A DNA stretch of 64,000 nt. Origin: Ophioceras dolichostomum. Lineage: Eukaryota; Ascomycota; Sordariomycetes; Magnaporthales; Ophioceraceae. Both the position numbers and the translations under genes were made by a program. The stretch spans positions 1-64,000 of the forward strand of contig PYST01000116.1 in assembly GCA_003049485.1 (NCBI GenBank), given 5' to 3'. Of this stretch, positions 1-11,289 are shown in pieces. Below the pieces are notes generated by a model that saw nothing but the letters and a program-made list of their open reading frames with translations, had not been told where the DNA came from and ran no database searches. Positions within the stretch are counted from its first letter, which is position 1. The number at the start of each line of letters is the position of its first letter.

Positions 1-994
1 AGTCGCCCGCTGCTGGCCGCATCTCTGGTTGTAACACGCAGGAAGAGGAAGAAGGTCGGCTGGCCAGAAAATATACTGGCTATACGTTTGACTCGGTTCC
101 GCAGTGAATACGGCATTGATATATCTGTGATAATCGGCAGGATTGCCACCATGGCCGGCAGTGAATGAAGCCTCAGGGCATGGAATGGGAAGGGAAAGAA
201 GATTTATGACAAGGTTCATGACAGTTGGTAGGTGTTGGTTGTGTTGACTGATGATCACCAATCATCAGAGTTGTTGACCGCAAAGCCTCGAGTGACTACG
301 AGGCTCTTGCCAAGTCACAACATCAACGACTACGTCAACGATCGCCTCAGTCAACGTCATTGACCTTCTACCTCTCTTTGTACTTAAGGAGAGGGACTCT
401 TCCCCTGTCTCTTCCATAGAACCTAGCTTAGAACATATGAACAATTGAACCTGCTTTGGCAACCCCCTCTCATACCGCACGCGTGCAATCGCTTTCTACC
501 TGGGCCTTCCAACACTTGCCTTAATAAAGTCTGCGCGGTCCAATTCTATGATGGTTGGACGATCCGGCACAGGCAGCACATCCGAGACTGGCGGCGCAGA
601 AGGGGCTGCTCCGTCTCAGTTGCTGCTCATAGTTGTGCAGGCGGCCACCGCATCGATACCTTCGGCTGATGTTGAGTGCAAGTGCAACGACGAGGAACAC
701 CTCGCCCAGGCGACATGCAATTTCCTGTCTACCAACAGTCATTCCCATCAGGTATTTTGGATTTTGGACATGTCGCCGTTGGTATACCTTTTTGGACCGT
801 AGTTCCTCTATCACAATTCATAAAGTGACTAAAACATGATAAAATTACTATCGCGAGCGATCGACGGGGGTCAACCGCCGCCTTACTACACAATGTTACC
901 CAAATGTCCACAAGCTTCCACCCGCCTGCCAGATGCGCATTCGCCGAAAAAGGATTCTCCCGAGGTCTGAGGTCTGGCGGCTCCGACACGCCTG
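1..994. other. No supported gene, left edge
   Basis: No open frame here has protein-like composition, splice structure or a recognisable motif. The stretch lies 3' of the decayed recombinase gene and may include its old 3' flank. Nothing else was seen. Confidence 0.5.
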
Positions 995-3540
995 CTATTT
1001 GCGTACTAGGATGATCTTCGGGCGTGCACGGGACGACTGCGTCTTTCCTGACCGGATGAGGATCCTCCACTTCGTGGGTATTGGGGCACAGTCCGCCGGG
1101 TCCTGTAGCCTCGAGCTTATGATTTTGATCATCCGGAAAGTAGAACCATGATGTCGGGCAGCGTGGGCCTTGAATTTGATGACATCCTCCAACACGATCC
1201 CATCTGCCTGACACTCCGGCCGAGGGCAACTTATTGGGCCACCGTTCGCTTGCTGAAAATGCTGTTCAAGGTGATTCCAAAGAAGTGCCTTGCGGGCGTA
1301 GCTCTTTCCGTAGAAGACGTAAGCTTCTGTCTTGCCAGATGGCATGAAATATTGCTGTCATTGGGTAGGGGCAGAAGCGACGGAAACGGAAGGACATTCG
1401 CTACTAGTGTCAAACTGATTCGGAGATATACTAGTTTCTGGTGGCTTTGCTGCTAGAGTGTGCAAGCCGTTCGTTGACAGCGGCTGCGGTAGTAAATGGA
1501 AACCCGCGAGGACTGGGAGGGCAATTGCCCAAGCAGAGACGGCTGGGGTTTCAGTTGATCTTGGGAGAAAAGGCCGTATACCGTCCGATAGATGCAGCGG
1601 CACAGGTGGCTGCTCCAGTGGCTGCTCCAGTGGATTCGACGGCGATTGGACAGCTGCCCGCTTGGGGGTCAGCTAGTAGCGTTGAACCGGCTCGCACACG
1701 AAGGCATAGGCAGCCATGGCATTGATAGCCCCGACCTTTTTTTGTACAATCTCCTGCTCTACCAGGTTGTCATCCATATCGCCGGGGATGGCTGCAAGTC
1801 GCGCGTTGCGTCAGGGTGTGCTTCACCTCTCGTTTCGCCTCGGGTTCCCGGATACCCTGCAACTGCTTTTGAAGCTCTTGTTCGTCCCTCTCGTCGAAAT
1901 GGTCCTTATAGATCATCTTGTGGATCTTTCCGTGGTGCTTCTGCTTCGCGCTTCTCAGCTCGTTCTGCTTGCACTTATATCGCCTCCGCTCTTCATCTGG
2001 TGCCGAAGACACATGGCCGTGCCTCTCCTCCAGGTCAGCCTTGACTGCTTCAAGCTCCTCTTCCAGACGCCGCACTGCACTACTGGGACCAACGGCACAC
2101 ATCAGGTTGTCCGACACAACCTTTGGGGCGTTTTCGTCCCGGCGCAGGCCCATGTGATTGAAGATGGTGAAGTAGGGAGAGGCCGTACCCCGACCAAGAA
2201 AGGCGTCCTGGACGACTGCGTTGCTCCTGGTGTTGTAGTAGGCTTCCTGATAGATCGTGCTGTTCAGCCGGTAACGCAATCCCTGGTCGCGGACCGACTG
2301 ACGGTAGTTTGCTGATTCCGCATGAGCATTAACCAAACACAGAGACATGGGAAGAGAGTAAAAGCTTACAGTCGACACAGTTGGCATAACCTCGACGGTA
2401 AACATATTGTGTTATCCTCTCCGCAATGCCCATAGCGATGCCCAACCTTACGAAGTGGCTGTCGAAGGTTGCGGCCGTCAAAGGGTCGTTGCACTTTTCG
2501 CCCAGCGCATTTAGGGTCTGCCGGAACACTGGCCGATGCAACCACTCCTCCTTCTATCGGATCTTAAGGGAGGGCTTGTTGAGCTTGTGCTGAAAAAAGG
2601 CTCGGCCCTCGTTTGGTAGCCAGCATGGTTAATGACCTCCTCTGCCAGCGCCTTGGCGAGAATATGAGACACGGGGCAGATGGCGGGAATGTCCTCTTCG
2701 ACGAAGGTGAACCACGTCGAGACGATCTTCTTGTTCTCGCCCTTATGCCAGCGAAGGAGTATTTGCATAGCGAGACGATCACGGCCGCCGTTGCGGTCAG
2801 GGTCGCTGAGGATCCAGAAGTCGATATCCTCCCAGCAAAGAACCTTGAGCTTCGGATTGTTTGTCCGCTCGTCCGGCCGTCCGCACACCCAACATTCCTT
2901 GGCGCGGCGTCGCGCACATTCGTCTGAATCGTGCTGCACGTCGGTATACGCGTCCGACTCCTCATCCATTCTCTGTACGAGCGCCTTGTAGTTCGTCGGT
3001 CTGGCATAGACCAGCTCGTGCCTCCGACAGCCGGTGAACATGGCGATGTGGCGGACGGCAGCGTCGTCAAGTCGGTCGAGCCCGATGTGGAATTGGGAGG
3101 TGTCTCAAGCCCAGAGGAAGTGGATGTAGTAAATGAAAAGGTCGGGGCCCATGGTCGGTTTGGCTTTGGGCTCTCTTCTGAGTCCCCATTGCGACGTGAT
3201 AAAAAATCGAGCGTATTCGCGGAGATGATTTCTGAGCGACTTGTCTCATGCCTCCCTGGTGTATTTTTATACAGGCCACCGAATCTTCTCGTATATACCC
3301 GAATCGAGCTTTCCGAGTTGATCTTCTGGCCCTTCTTTCGAAGTTCGGAATCTCGCATGAGGAACCGGATGAAGGACTCGCCGAGGCCCTTATTATCGAC
3401 GCTAAGGGTCTTCAACATAGCCCTTCATTCCTGTGGTCGGCCGAGCTTCTCGCAAAAAGGCCTGTCATCGTAGCTGGAGACGGTAGAGGTCTACGATGTG
3501 GTTGTCGGAAAGGTTTGGTGGCAAGGAACGCCGACGATTG
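995..3540 (-). pseudogene. Decayed DUF3435-family tyrosine recombinase (captain-like)
   Basis: Reading leftwards on the minus strand, pieces of one protein appear in changing frames. The segment around 3041 has FTGCRRHELVYARP and, further on, LCWEDIDFWI and CPVSHILAKAL, all typical of the DUF3435 core. The segment 2541-2370 has ITQYVYRRGYANCVD, matching the R/Y-type catalytic region. A 58-bp GT-AG intron (2312-2369) joins this in frame to NYRQSVRDQGLRYRL. Near 1345-1100 a C-terminal zinc-finger-like part remains (CPRPECQADG followed by KFKAHAARHHG), as is common in this family. In-frame stops lie at 3425-3427, 3105-3107, 2554-2556, 1673-1675 and 1358-1360. The frame shifts near 3240, near 2590 and near 1810. 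Family membership is recognised from memory of the family pattern; loss of function follows from the breaks. DUF3435 proteins include the recombinases that move Starship elements, but no element boundary was found here. Confidence 0.75.
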
Positions 3541-4252
3541 CCCCGTTCCTAGTTGTCCTGAAGTTCTTGCAGATGCCATGGCTCTGGCTCAGGAGTCTCC
3601 TCTTGCCGAAGCCGCTGCTGGTAGTGCCCGATCCTTGAGTGGTCGATCTCCATTGAGCTGTAATCACGTGCTCCGTCCTGGTGCAAGCGAGCCAAGATGT
3701 CTGTACAGTGCTGACTTTGAGTACAAACTGTACGACAAACCTGAAGAAAAGCGTTTCGGCTTGGTCGGGCGAGTGTCCTACTTGATGCAACGAATCCACG
3801 GCGCTTTCGAGCATGGCTGGGTTCAAATATTTGTCAATCCTCTAGGCTAGCAGCTTTTTCTCTTCATTCAGGCTTTTGGCCGCCTGCCACCGAAAGACGA
3901 ATGCCTTTACTGTGCCCCATTCATGTTGCCAGGGAGCTGGCATACCCTGCTTGTCGAGAGCATGTACAGAGGACTGTGCGAAATACCCACGAAGCGCCAG
4001 ACGGGTACTCCCCTCAGATGTCCACGGTCCTGAAAGCGGGTCACTTCTGGACCCAAATCGGGGACTCCCAACAGCAACACATGCATTCTTTCTGTGATCA
4101 CCTGTGCTCAGTTCTGCTCAGGTTAGAGCGGCCAGAACTCAGACCCTGAGCTCAAAGAGGCAAAAAATCGTGGTTTCTGACTATATAGGTATAAATCTTT
4201 GTCACCGGAGGCTTCTCCTCAGCGTTGAGGCAAGACTCCGCGCGTTTGTGTA
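3541..4252. other. Spacer between two decayed genes
   Basis: About 0.7 kb between the two minus-strand relics. Weak open frames exist on both strands but none has convincing protein character. It may hold degraded N-terminal sequence of the recombinase or the old 3' end of the neighbouring relic. Confidence 0.4.
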
Positions 4253-5129
4253 TCAGGGACTAGAGGGCAGCTCAATGACGAAGGTCTGCAGCGACGCTGG
4301 CGAGGCAGGTGAGGCCGGAGAGGCAGGAGAGGCAGGCGAGGCAGGAGAGGCAGGCGAGGCAGGAGAGGCAGGCGAGGCAGGAGAGGCAGGCGAGGCAGGA
4401 GAGGCAGACGAGGCAGGCGAAGCAGGCAGAGAATGATCGATCCGAATCTTCCTGTGCGCGGCAAAGTCCTCGACGAACGCCATGGCGCTTTAATCAAATT
4501 CTAGGAGGTTAGTCTTTGTTTGATTCGCTCAATCAAGCTCTGCCATAACTGATGCACTCTGGACTTGGCCCCAGCGGTGAAGCTTACCCTTCCTTGTATT
4601 CCGACTTGCTTTGTTTAGTTATAGTTCCTGATGGCTTCAAGCACATCTTCTCTCCTTGTAAAGTATGCTGTCGCGACGACGCAGTCATCCTCGTCATCTT
4701 CAGACTCGTCGCAACTTTTCCCACTCAACCTGCTTTTAAAAGGCATCGCCAAATAGGTATCGCTGCCAAGAAGCTCTTCAAGGCTCACGATCTTGACATC
4801 GCTTCTGCAAAAATAATCTGCAGTCAGCAGAATGTCATTTCTCTCTTGCCACCGTCAGGAAGGCTTCTGCTCTGGATTCTCACAAGCCATATCTCTTGTC
4901 GAAGACAATTCTGATCCGGCGGATACACACGTGCGTGAGACCCTCAGTTGGGAGCATCTCTCTGATGGGGTCCGGCATTATCGGCCAGTTGTAGCGATGG
5001 CTTCTTTGTGTAGACGGCGGCAGTGTTGGAAGATTCAGAGGCGGGCTCGATGGCTGGGGAAAACGGAGGACTTCCCGAAGGTACTCCGTTGGACGACTGG
5101 TTGACTATTTCGCCAGAGAGAGATGGCAT
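4253..5129 (-). pseudogene. Decayed gene of unknown family
   Basis: Protein-like sequence runs leftwards in three successive frames. It opens with MPSLSGEIVNQSSNG at 5129, moves to a frame with PIREMLPTEGLTHVC, then to ILLTADYFCRSDVKIVSLEE and an acidic DESEDDEDDC stretch ending in REDVLEAIRNYN. A good intron follows at 4501-4587 (GTAAGC donor, ACTAAC branch, TAG acceptor). The next exon reads either into MAFVEDFAAHRKIRI or into another open frame and includes the 9-bp minisatellite. In-frame stops are seen at 4855-4857 and 4615-4617, and another TGA breaks the middle frame after FDKRYGL. I do not recognise the family. Its position 5' of the recombinase relic on the same strand suggests both could come from one old insertion, but that is inference. 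Confidence 0.5.
4302..4427. repeat. 9-bp minisatellite, 14 copies
   Basis: Fourteen units of a 9-bp motif (gaggcaggN with small variants) lie head to tail. Two variants, ending in c and in a, alternate through most of the array, giving an 18-bp higher-order unit. The array is open in several frames: the plus strand reads as Gly-Glu-Ala repeats and the minus strand as Pro-Ala-Ser repeats within the last exon of the decayed gene. Confidence 0.9.
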
Positions 5130-5959
5130 GGGAGAAAGTGCCTAGTGAGTTAGGGGAACGAGAGAAAAGAAGTTTTGCTCGATAGCAGCGAGGCGGGCGG
5201 ACATGGCTTTTTATATCCGTTTGTTCCGACATCCTGAGCACGCGCCAACAGAGTCTTGACTGATACGAAGAGAAGGAAACAAAGAAGCTGAGGAATATAT
5301 GGTGGCTCTCTCAGTGACGACGTTGATCTATCTAGCCCTTGCGCGCCTTCAATCACAGGGGCCAAACCATCAATAGACGAGTCTGAACAGCTGCTCGTCT
5401 TCACAGCCTGGAATAGGTACGTAATACTAGTACTTATGTACATTAGCTTCACAACTTCATGGTCGATGTTTAGGTCTTCATGAACAAAGGCATTGCATTG
5501 TTGCCCGAAGGCATAGATGACACGGGAGCCGAGACAGTTCCACGCAAAGTAGGTTCCTACCCAGACTCCACGATGGACAAACACCTGTCCTTGACTCACT
5601 GGGCGAAAAGTGAAGGAAACATCAGAGATTCTAGTACTGAAAAAGCTTTGTTGGAATAAGAGATATCGTTGTACCAAGAAGGCATGACCGCGACGCCGTC
5701 CAACTAGCGCTCTACCAGTCCAGTTCGATAGCGCAGTAGGAATGATCGCTGACGATAGATAAACTGAAGACAAGGGGTGAAAGTGCAAGTCCGTTCCCTC
5801 ATCCCATGCCCTCGAGAAGACATATCTAAGCAACACCCGACCAACAGACAGAGCGAGCACGCGAAGACCAAACGCGCCAGATAGAAAGGGGGACCCAAAA
5901 GATAGATACCCCAAGCGGGACGCGCCGGCCTGCCCTTTGCGCGGCCGCCGCCATCACCA
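5130..5959. other. Spacer downstream of spp1
   Basis: About 0.8 kb between the decayed gene and the stop codon of spp1. It should contain the spp1 3' UTR. A 254-codon minus-strand frame runs through 5150-5914, but it resembles no family and lies where the 3' UTR is expected, so it is not called as a gene. Confidence 0.5.
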
Positions 5960-8277
5960 TCAACCCTCCACCATCTCCACATCATCATCCTCACTATCGT
6001 CGCTCTCGATGACCGTCACCGAGCTGAACTCCCTCTTCTTCCGGAAATACCTCATCGCCGCGCTCTCCCTGATCCTCAGCTCGGCCGCCTCCCTAGCTCC
6101 GACCTGTTTCTCCAGCGCCTTAATCTGGAGCTGCACGTTCCTCCTATGCACGAGCAGCCAGTTCTGGTGCGGCCTGCACCTCCTAGTCCCCTCGCAGAGC
6201 TGCGTCCCCTCGACCGCCTCCAGCGCCGCCTCGTCGCCCGCGAACGTCGCGCCCTTCGGGTCGAGGGGCCCCACCACCCCCTCGAGCTTGCCCGTCTCGA
6301 AGATCCTCCTCGCGGCGGGCGAGCGCAGGAAGGCCGCGAACCTCGTAGGCGCGCACAGGCAATCGAGGCTCGTGTCGTACCCGCACACGTCGCTGGCGTT
6401 TCGGCCGGGCGCCGCGATGGCCTCGTCGCGTTGCGTGACGGCCATGGCGAGTAGCTGCTGCATCTTGAGGTAAAGGTCCCGCTCCTCCCTGAGGAGGACG
6501 CGCTCTTTGGCGGATTCCGCGAGGAGGGCCGTCTCTTCCTCCGTCAGGACTTCGGCGGGGTCGGTCGTGTCCCAGAAGTTGGCGGGGACCTCTGTTTGTT
6601 TACCGGGACACGGTTAGAGAGGGACATATCTGACGGAGGAGGGAGACATAGAAAGAACAGAAGAAATGGTAGTGAGGAGGAACAAAAAGAAAAGAGACAA
6701 GCAAGAAGACATCAACGACAAGGGAAGAGCTTACGAAACGGATTCGCCCCAAGCGACCACGCCTCCTTCCCAGCATTATGCAGCTTGTTCGCCTCAGCCA
6801 GAAGCGTGACCAGGTTCTGCTGCGTGAGCACCCACTGGTCCTGCAGCTGCGCGCCGACAGCCGCGTTCTCCTGCGGCGGCTTCTTGGGCAGAGTGGACGC
6901 GAACCGCTCCCACCAGATATTGCAGTGCTCCTGCGAGCAAAACACGCTCTGCGACAGCTGCTGGGGCACCGGCGCCGCGACGACGCCTTGTCCTCCTACT
7001 CCTCCTCCCTTTCCATCTTGTCCATCCTCCGTCAAGTTCGCAGTCGCAGCTGCAGCCTTAGCCTTAGCCGTAGCCTTAGCCGTAGCCTTCTTGCTGCTGC
7101 CGCCGCCACTACCGCCCTTCTTCTTCTTCTCCTCAGCCGGTTTGACTTTTCCCGTCTTGGCCGGCAGGTTGCAGCCCTCCAGCGCGCAAACCTCCTTGTA
7201 GCGCGTGGCGAGTCGAACGGGTCCTCCTCCTTGTGGGAGAAGAGAAGAGGACTGGTCCTCGTCCTTCGGGTCTGGGTCGTCGGTGCAGTTCGGGCAGATG
7301 TAGCACGCGATCAGCGTCTCGCCCACCTCCTTGGACACGCCGACGCACTCGCCGTGGAACCAGTCCTCGCACGCCTCGCAGAAGATCATCCACCTGTGGT
7401 CATCTGGACCGCGGCACAGGCAATACGGGCCGTTATCCGATTCCTCGTCGTCGTCGTCTTCGTCGTCCTCTTCTTCTCCGGCTGAGGCGTCGCCGTCGGC
7501 ATTTTCAGCCTTGACCTCGTCGCGGTCGTCATCATCATCAGATCCCTTGCTGCCATCTTCTGCGCTGGCGTCGGCAGGTCCTTCCTTCTTGATCGTAGCC
7601 TTGGAAGAAGAGGAAGATGATGACGCCGCCGCCTTGCCTTTCTTCGATCCGCCGCTGCCGCCGGCGGAGGACGACTTTTTGCTGCTGCTGCTGCCGGATT
7701 TGCTGACGCCGGCGCCGGTGCCCCGCTTCGGTGCCTTTATCACTGTCGCGGTGCCCTTCTTCTTTCGGGTCGGCGCCGCCTGCGACTTGGGCGGCATGTT
7801 TTGAGGATTTGTCGTGGTTGCGACTGTGCTGTCTGTTGATGTTGATGCTGCTGATGTAGAAGTAATGGTGTTTGGTGGGGGGATGAAGTTTGCAACAGCG
7901 CTGCTGCTGCCTTCTGTTTGTGGTTGTTGTTGTTGCTGATTGCCAGCAGCAGAAGAAGCAAATTTCTCGTCTTTGTTCTTCTTGCTTTTGCTGCTATTGT
8001 TTCCAGGTTGAGCAGCTCCAGCCGAATTTGACAATGGGAAGGCGCCCCCCGAAGGACCGCCGCCACCACCAATCCCGGGCTCGCGCTTTATTTCTCCACC
8101 GCTGCGGGCTGCCTCATCTCCTCCGATTGTCTCCATCGTGTCCGTCTTCAATCCTTCTCCCCTGTTACTGCTGCTGCCGTTACCCGTATCCCTCATCTCA
8201 TCAGCCTCATCAGCCTCATCCCCCGCTCCCAGTCCCAATCCCTGTGTCGGCGCGAAATATGACCTGGAAAAGGACAT
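5960..8277 (-). CDS. COMPASS (Set1) complex PHD-finger subunit Spp1
   Basis: Two exons (8277-6735 and 6591-5960) with a 143-bp intron (GTAAGC donor, CTAAC branch, CAG acceptor) give 724 residues. After about 280 residues of Ser/Lys/Asp-rich low complexity comes a PHD finger (about 284-334, starting YCLCRGPDDHRWMIFCEAC). A second Cys cluster follows (CALEGC near 360 and VFCSQEHCNIWW near 442-457). The C-terminal exon has CEGTRRCRPHQNW near 650 and a short coiled coil. This order matches fungal Spp1/Cps40, which reads H3K4 methylation through the PHD finger and supports H3K4 trimethylation by Set1 in the nucleus. The long disordered N-terminus makes it larger than the yeast protein. The tail ends in an acidic ESDDSEDDDVEM stretch. 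Confidence 0.9.
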
Positions 8278-9428
8278 TCACGAGATGACGACGACGGCGA
8301 CAACAATAAGATATGAATAAGAGCGGAACAGGGGGAGCAATACTACAATAGTTTAGATTCACCTCGTATTGTTTCATACGTCAACTCGGGCCGTCTGAAT
8401 GAGAATTCACTCGCGTCAGTGAGCGGCTCCCGCCTGCACAGTACGCCACAGTACGCGCACGTCGGTCACAGCTTTTCGCGTTTCGGTGTGAATGGGTCGG
8501 GCTGTGGCAATGCATCAACCGGGCAGATCTCATCGCTTAAATGCATACCCCGCTCTCCTGAATATCCATTCTTTCCCCCTCCTTCCTTTTCATCTTGTTT
8601 GCCAATGGAAGAGGCGTGTATTTCGTCGATTTCTCAGACTAATCGTTCCGCGGCTGCGTGCACGAGCGTATCAACGGGCGTTCTCAGTATCGCGAGGAAA
8701 AGAACTTTAGTAGCGCCCTGCGACTACCTACCTAGGTACCTTTCTTGACGGGATCACTCAGCACCAAGCTGACGTCCCACGCATTCTCGACGCTCGCGCC
8801 TCATCACTACTCCCCCACTACTGCACGCTCTTGCAAAACACCGCAGAGCTAACCGCACCTGTACATACTGCCTGGTTGATGCCTATGTCGAGCAGACCAA
8901 GCTTCTCACTTCCCGCCTGCCAGCCCGCCCTTCCCTCTCCCCACGAGTTCCTGTCACCCGGCCCCTGCTGCTGCTGGGCATCGCAGACCGACCTGCACTT
9001 CTCCAATGCATTCACGTATTTTTTTTTCGTAGGGAAGTACCCCAGGAGATCAGAAGATGAGGAGGAATTCTTTTGACACGTAGATGGCGGTGGTATTACA
9101 AAGCAGCCCTGAACTCTTTCGGCCTAGAGAATACCACGACTGCAGGACGACACTGGGTGGTAGGTAGGTTCCTACGGTCCTTTTCAGGCTGTTGCTGGAT
9201 GGCACAGCATTCACGGGCTAGCACTTTATTTGGACTCCCGATTCAATAGTGTGAATTCTTTATAACGAAAATATGTCCTTGGTCATCAGATCACTCATCT
9301 GGCGCTCCCCTCTTGTTGCCTGGAGCCTGGACACTACCCTTCTTGGACTGTATGTACCTTGCTGCCGTCGTCCATCTCGCCCTCTGCTCCCCTACGTAGT
9401 CCGTTCTCCCACTGCCCCCTATCATCTC
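8278..9428. other. Spacer between spp1 promoter and terpene synthase end
   Basis: About 1.15 kb holding the spp1 promoter and the terpene synthase 3' end. It contains two copies of the TACCTA/TAGGTA motif (8724-8740 and 9159-9170). No gene was seen. Confidence 0.5.
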
Positions 9429-11289
9429 CTAAAGAGGAATCGCCAGTGAGCCATCCACTTGTATACACTTGGTGACGCCGTACCTCTTCGCCGCCAGCCT
9501 GCAGAGGGAGAACAAACGAGTCAGAAATCAGAGAGCCTTGAACGCCCATGGCCGGCTATCACTGTCATTGGTTTTGGAGGGGCAGAGGGTGAGGGAGCGA
9601 CTCACGTCCAGGTGACGTTGCCCGTCATGTTAGTGCGAAAGACATTCGAGTACGCCTCGACGCTCGCCCTCAGATCGGTATCGTGCTCGCCGCAGAGATC
9701 CAGCAAACCCTGAGCGGCGCGGTCGAAGTTGGCGATCGATTCGCGGATCTCGGCCGTGAGGTCCGCCATGATGGCGTCTAGGTCCTGGTTGGTCTCTTTC
9801 ATGGTGATAGGTACCAGGCTGTAGGCGCTATGTTTCTGCAATAGCGTGGCACATTTTAGAGATATCAGCATCAGTTTCAGTTTCAGGGGGAAAAGACTAA
9901 GCTGCGCAACTGGAGCAAAAAAGATGAAAAAAATGAGGGAGAAGCTTACCAGCTCCTTCTTGAGGGACAGTATGTCGTTTATCCTAGAGAGAGACATGGT
10001 CAGTCAAAGACTCCATGAAAAAAAATGCACTGTCTCAACTGAATACGACTATTTGGGTGATTTAGGAGCCCAGTGGTAGGGGGGAAGAAAAAGAGCGAAG
10101 TCCTACAAGACGACATTCCGGTTGGTTTCGAACCACATAGCCTTCATCTCCTCAGTCTCGAAGAAGGACTCTGGCAGCTTGACATCGATCATGTATCTGT
10201 TACAGCCACCAACACCATAAGTCAGCATCAGCACACCTCGGTAGAGCCAGCAATCAACGTTTGATGTACGAATAAGTCCCAATCGAAGGGGTAGTAGCAG
10301 CTTCAACTCACTCCGCAAGAGCGCAGCCCGTATAAACAGACGACGACCCGAGGCGCTGCTCCCAGTAGTCCCGCACCGACGGCAGCGTGCCGTACTTGAC
10401 GTGCAGCCGCTCCACGGCGCATCCATCCACGTAGAAGACGAGCTCGTCGTAGAAGCTCTTGGCGATGCGAGGGTTCTTGCTGCTGTGGCTGCTCAGCGAG
10501 TCGCCGACGGGGCTGAAGATGCTCGCGTATCTCGTCGGAGGCGGTAGGAGGAGGCGGCCTCGGGCCTTCCTGTTCCTGTTCCTAGTAGCGTCTCGCCCAT
10601 ATTCTTCATCATCTTCGTCGTGACCGTCGTCACGACGAAGCAGCAGGCCCAGCTCCTGGGAGAGGAAGTTGAGCGTCTCTCGAGTGAGCCTCGCGACGCG
10701 CACGTCGGCCATCCGCGTCGTCGCCTCGCCCTCGAACTCGTCATCCCAGATGAAGAGCCAGAGGTTGTAGAAGATGAAGGTCTTCAGGGCTTCTAGGGAT
10801 GACGCTGGGTGCCAGCTAGATAGGAGTCGGTTGAAAGGAGTTAGTGGACGGATCATTGGGGGAGGGGGCGGCTGTATTGAAAGCGCTGGGTGGCATGGCT
10901 AACACGCAGGCAAAGAAAGGGAGGTTGATGGCGATCATCTTGCCCCTGAGATTCTCGTCGTCCGGGATCCACTCCAGGAGCTTTTGATTGAAGATCTCAG
11001 CGAGCTCATCGTGGTGTGGACTGATATACGAGGGCCAGTGAGCGAAGATGTCGTGGAGGTTGGGGACGTTGAGGATTTGGCCTTGGAGCTTCGAAGTGAT
11101 CAGAAATGCCGTAGTAGCCGGGGCTAGTGCCTTTGCCGGGCCACCAGTTGGTACCGTCTGCGTCGGCTTGGCCTTGGGGGCATCTGCGTCTGTTGAATGC
11201 CAGCGGAGGTATCCTTCAAGCAGCTCTCGAATGGCCCTGGTGCTCGCCAGGAGCATGGTGATGATCAGTGAGCTAATGGACGATGCCAT
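9429..11289 (-). CDS. Class I terpene synthase (probable sesquiterpene synthase)
   Basis: Six exons join in frame: 11289-10904, 10815-10312, 10196-10107, 9983-9950, 9835-9606 and 9498-9429, giving 437 residues. Introns are 88, 115, 123, 114 and 107 bp with standard ends. The metal-binding DDEFE is at 153-157 and the second motif NDILSLKKE at 329-337 is a perfect NDxxSxxKE. An RY pair follows at 420-421, about 83 residues later, as expected. Such enzymes ionise and cyclise a prenyl diphosphate, usually farnesyl diphosphate, with three Mg ions in the cytosol. The product cannot be predicted. The overall pattern is closest to fungal enzymes of the koraiol/presilphiperfolanol type, by memory only. 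A charged segment of about 35 residues (about 195-230) sits between helices. No P450, transporter or cluster regulator lies beside it. Confidence 0.9.

Noticed and set aside
4104..4436. Plus-strand frame of Gly-Glu-Ala repeats
   Set aside because: It is produced by the minisatellite; flanking codons have no protein character and the real gene signals are on the other strand.
5150..5914. Open frame of 254 codons on the minus strand
   Set aside because: It lies immediately downstream of the spp1 stop, in its expected 3' UTR, and has no motif, splice support or convincing protein character.
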